DNA from: Bolinopsis microptera
Taxonomy: Eukaryota; Ctenophora; Tentaculata; Lobata; Bolinopsidae
Length of the DNA: 64,000 nt
Assembly: GCF_026151205.1 (NCBI RefSeq)
Contig: NC_087079.1
Coordinates: 6,358,169-6,422,168 of the forward strand
Direction: 5' to 3'
Numbering within the stretch: position 1 is the stretch's first letter; every line of letters begins with the position of its first letter. A model generated the notes under the pieces. It saw nothing but the letters and a program-made list of their open reading frames with translations, did no database searches and was not told the origin of the DNA. Shown here one piece after another: positions 62,904 to 64,000 of the stretch. A program made the translations under genes and the position numbers.

Positions 62904-64000
62904 GGAAAATGAAAATCAAGATATTTTAATTTTAATTTAGAAATTAATAGATTGTGCATGCATGTCCAATTTTTTCCTTTTCACCCTTTTGAAAAAAGGC
63001 AATAGTGAAAGGTTACAAATGGAGGTTTTTGCAGAAAAACGTGGATTTTGAAGATTGCAGTAGGTGGGTCTAAGTATGTCGTGTTCCTTGCTTCCGTTCG
63101 TTACCAAGCAACGAAAAAGTTGCGCGCGCGCGAGGATTGCTTGCGGAGATGAGATGTATAGATAGCTTGTGATCTATCTTACTATATATAAAGCGAGACG
63201 ATATATATGGATGTGTTTATCCGTACCATTTTACTGACACCACGGCATCAACTTTAACGCAACTTTCCGCAAAAACCGTAAAAGATATACAACTGATACT
63301 TTTTTGACTGGGTCAAATGCTTTAATCGCCTCCAAATCGGCATGAAAAAATAAAAAATTGGCCAAGGAATAGGAGTTTTAGAGCACAAAATTTGAACCCC
63401 CAAGTGGTGTCAAAAACGCGAATTAAATAGGTAATAATTATTTTAGTCTCTTGAATCTTGACACTATTTTTATAGGGTTATACGGGTTCCTGCTAGTAAG
63501 TATAAATGCGCGGCGCGACTGTGTTTTAATGTATATGATGCATGTAATGTATAATATTATTATTAGGTAATACGCCCAATTTGTACGTGGCACGCGTAGT
63601 GTATTGATGTGTACACGAGTATAGTTTACCTTTGCTGATAATTTCTTGAATTACAGATACAAGTTAAGTTCTACGGCAATTGAACTGAATTTTTCCCCGT
63701 ATTTGATGCATAATTTATCAATATTACTATCATGAAGATTGAAGTGAGCTGATTGGAGCTTATACTTAAATTTATAGTAAATGTGAAATGGAAATCTAGC
63801 GTCCGCCAAAACGAAACAACGGGCGCAATTCTTGTTATTAAAGTGCAGAATCATTGATATAAGGATGCGTCTAATTTCTGTAAGGCATTTGCATGATAAG
63901 TCATTTCATAAGAATTTCTAGACTCTCAAGTTGATTTATAGAATCGAATTATACATCAGGGGTGTAGGAAGTGGGGGGGCAGGGGGGGCCATCGCCCCCC
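62904..64000. other. Right-edge sequence with repeat signs
   Basis: A CG-rich (GC)n spot at 63122-63132. Then TATATAAAGCGAGACGATAT and following (63184-63420) have the look of an interspersed element. The window ends in GTGGGGGGGCAGGGGGGGCC followed by ATCGCCCCCC, an inverted G/C run of the kind found at transposon ends. No gene is supported. Confidence 0.35.

Overview
This window is nuclear DNA of an invertebrate metazoan. It is AT-rich, has spliced genes with GT-AG introns, and carries animal-specific genes: an armadillo-repeat delta-catenin ending in a PDZ ligand, a SID-1-type multipass membrane protein, an animal-type glutamine synthetase, and remains of an LGR-type GPCR. It also holds (TTAGGG)n tracts, Penelope-like and non-LTR retroelements, MITEs and many minisatellites. 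An early-branching animal (cnidarian, ctenophore or sponge grade) or another compact invertebrate genome would fit; the sequence alone does not settle the phylum.

Layout. 1-19.6 kb (+): the 3' thirteen coding exons of a p120/delta-catenin family gene. Its introns hold several minisatellites, an antisense pentraxin-domain pseudogene (2.3-3.1 kb), a 718-codon open exon (8205-10358) that could be an alternative first exon, and a 3.9-kb foldback element. 20-23 kb: a MITE, a GPCR remnant, a LINE fragment and a transporter-like remnant. 23.2-24.7 kb (+): a two-exon sarcosine-oxidase-like flavoenzyme. 25.3-27 kb (-): a broken Penelope-like element. 27.3-33.3 kb: a subtelomere-like repeat block made of telomere-like hexamers, a 350-bp unique segment present twice in direct orientation, a roughly 4-kb array of 20/21-bp units with an inverted stub, (TTAGGG)n, and (TCAGGG)n. 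34.2-40.2 kb (-): glutamine synthetase in nine coding exons, whose large intron 7 is a 14-bp minisatellite split by a 5'-truncated LINE. 40.3-55.6 kb: gene-poor sequence with transposon debris, MITEs, duplications and a G-rich (GGGGAC)n-type array. 55.7-61.6 kb (-): a complete ten-exon SIDT gene. 62.8-62.9 kb (-): a possible last exon of an unrecognised gene.

The genes do not form a pathway. Catenin is junctional or cytoskeletal, the flavoenzyme and glutamine synthetase are amino-acid metabolism, and SIDT is a membrane protein related to dsRNA and lipid transport. The most notable points are: (i) the SIDT protein appears to lack the three zinc-ligand histidines of its superfamily and has a metallothionein-like tail of 13 cysteines; (ii) four tandem copies of a splice acceptor lie upstream of one SIDT exon; (iii) a phase-compatible 2.15-kb exon lies inside the catenin armadillo region; and (iv) the composite telomere-like, unique and minisatellite module occurs twice.
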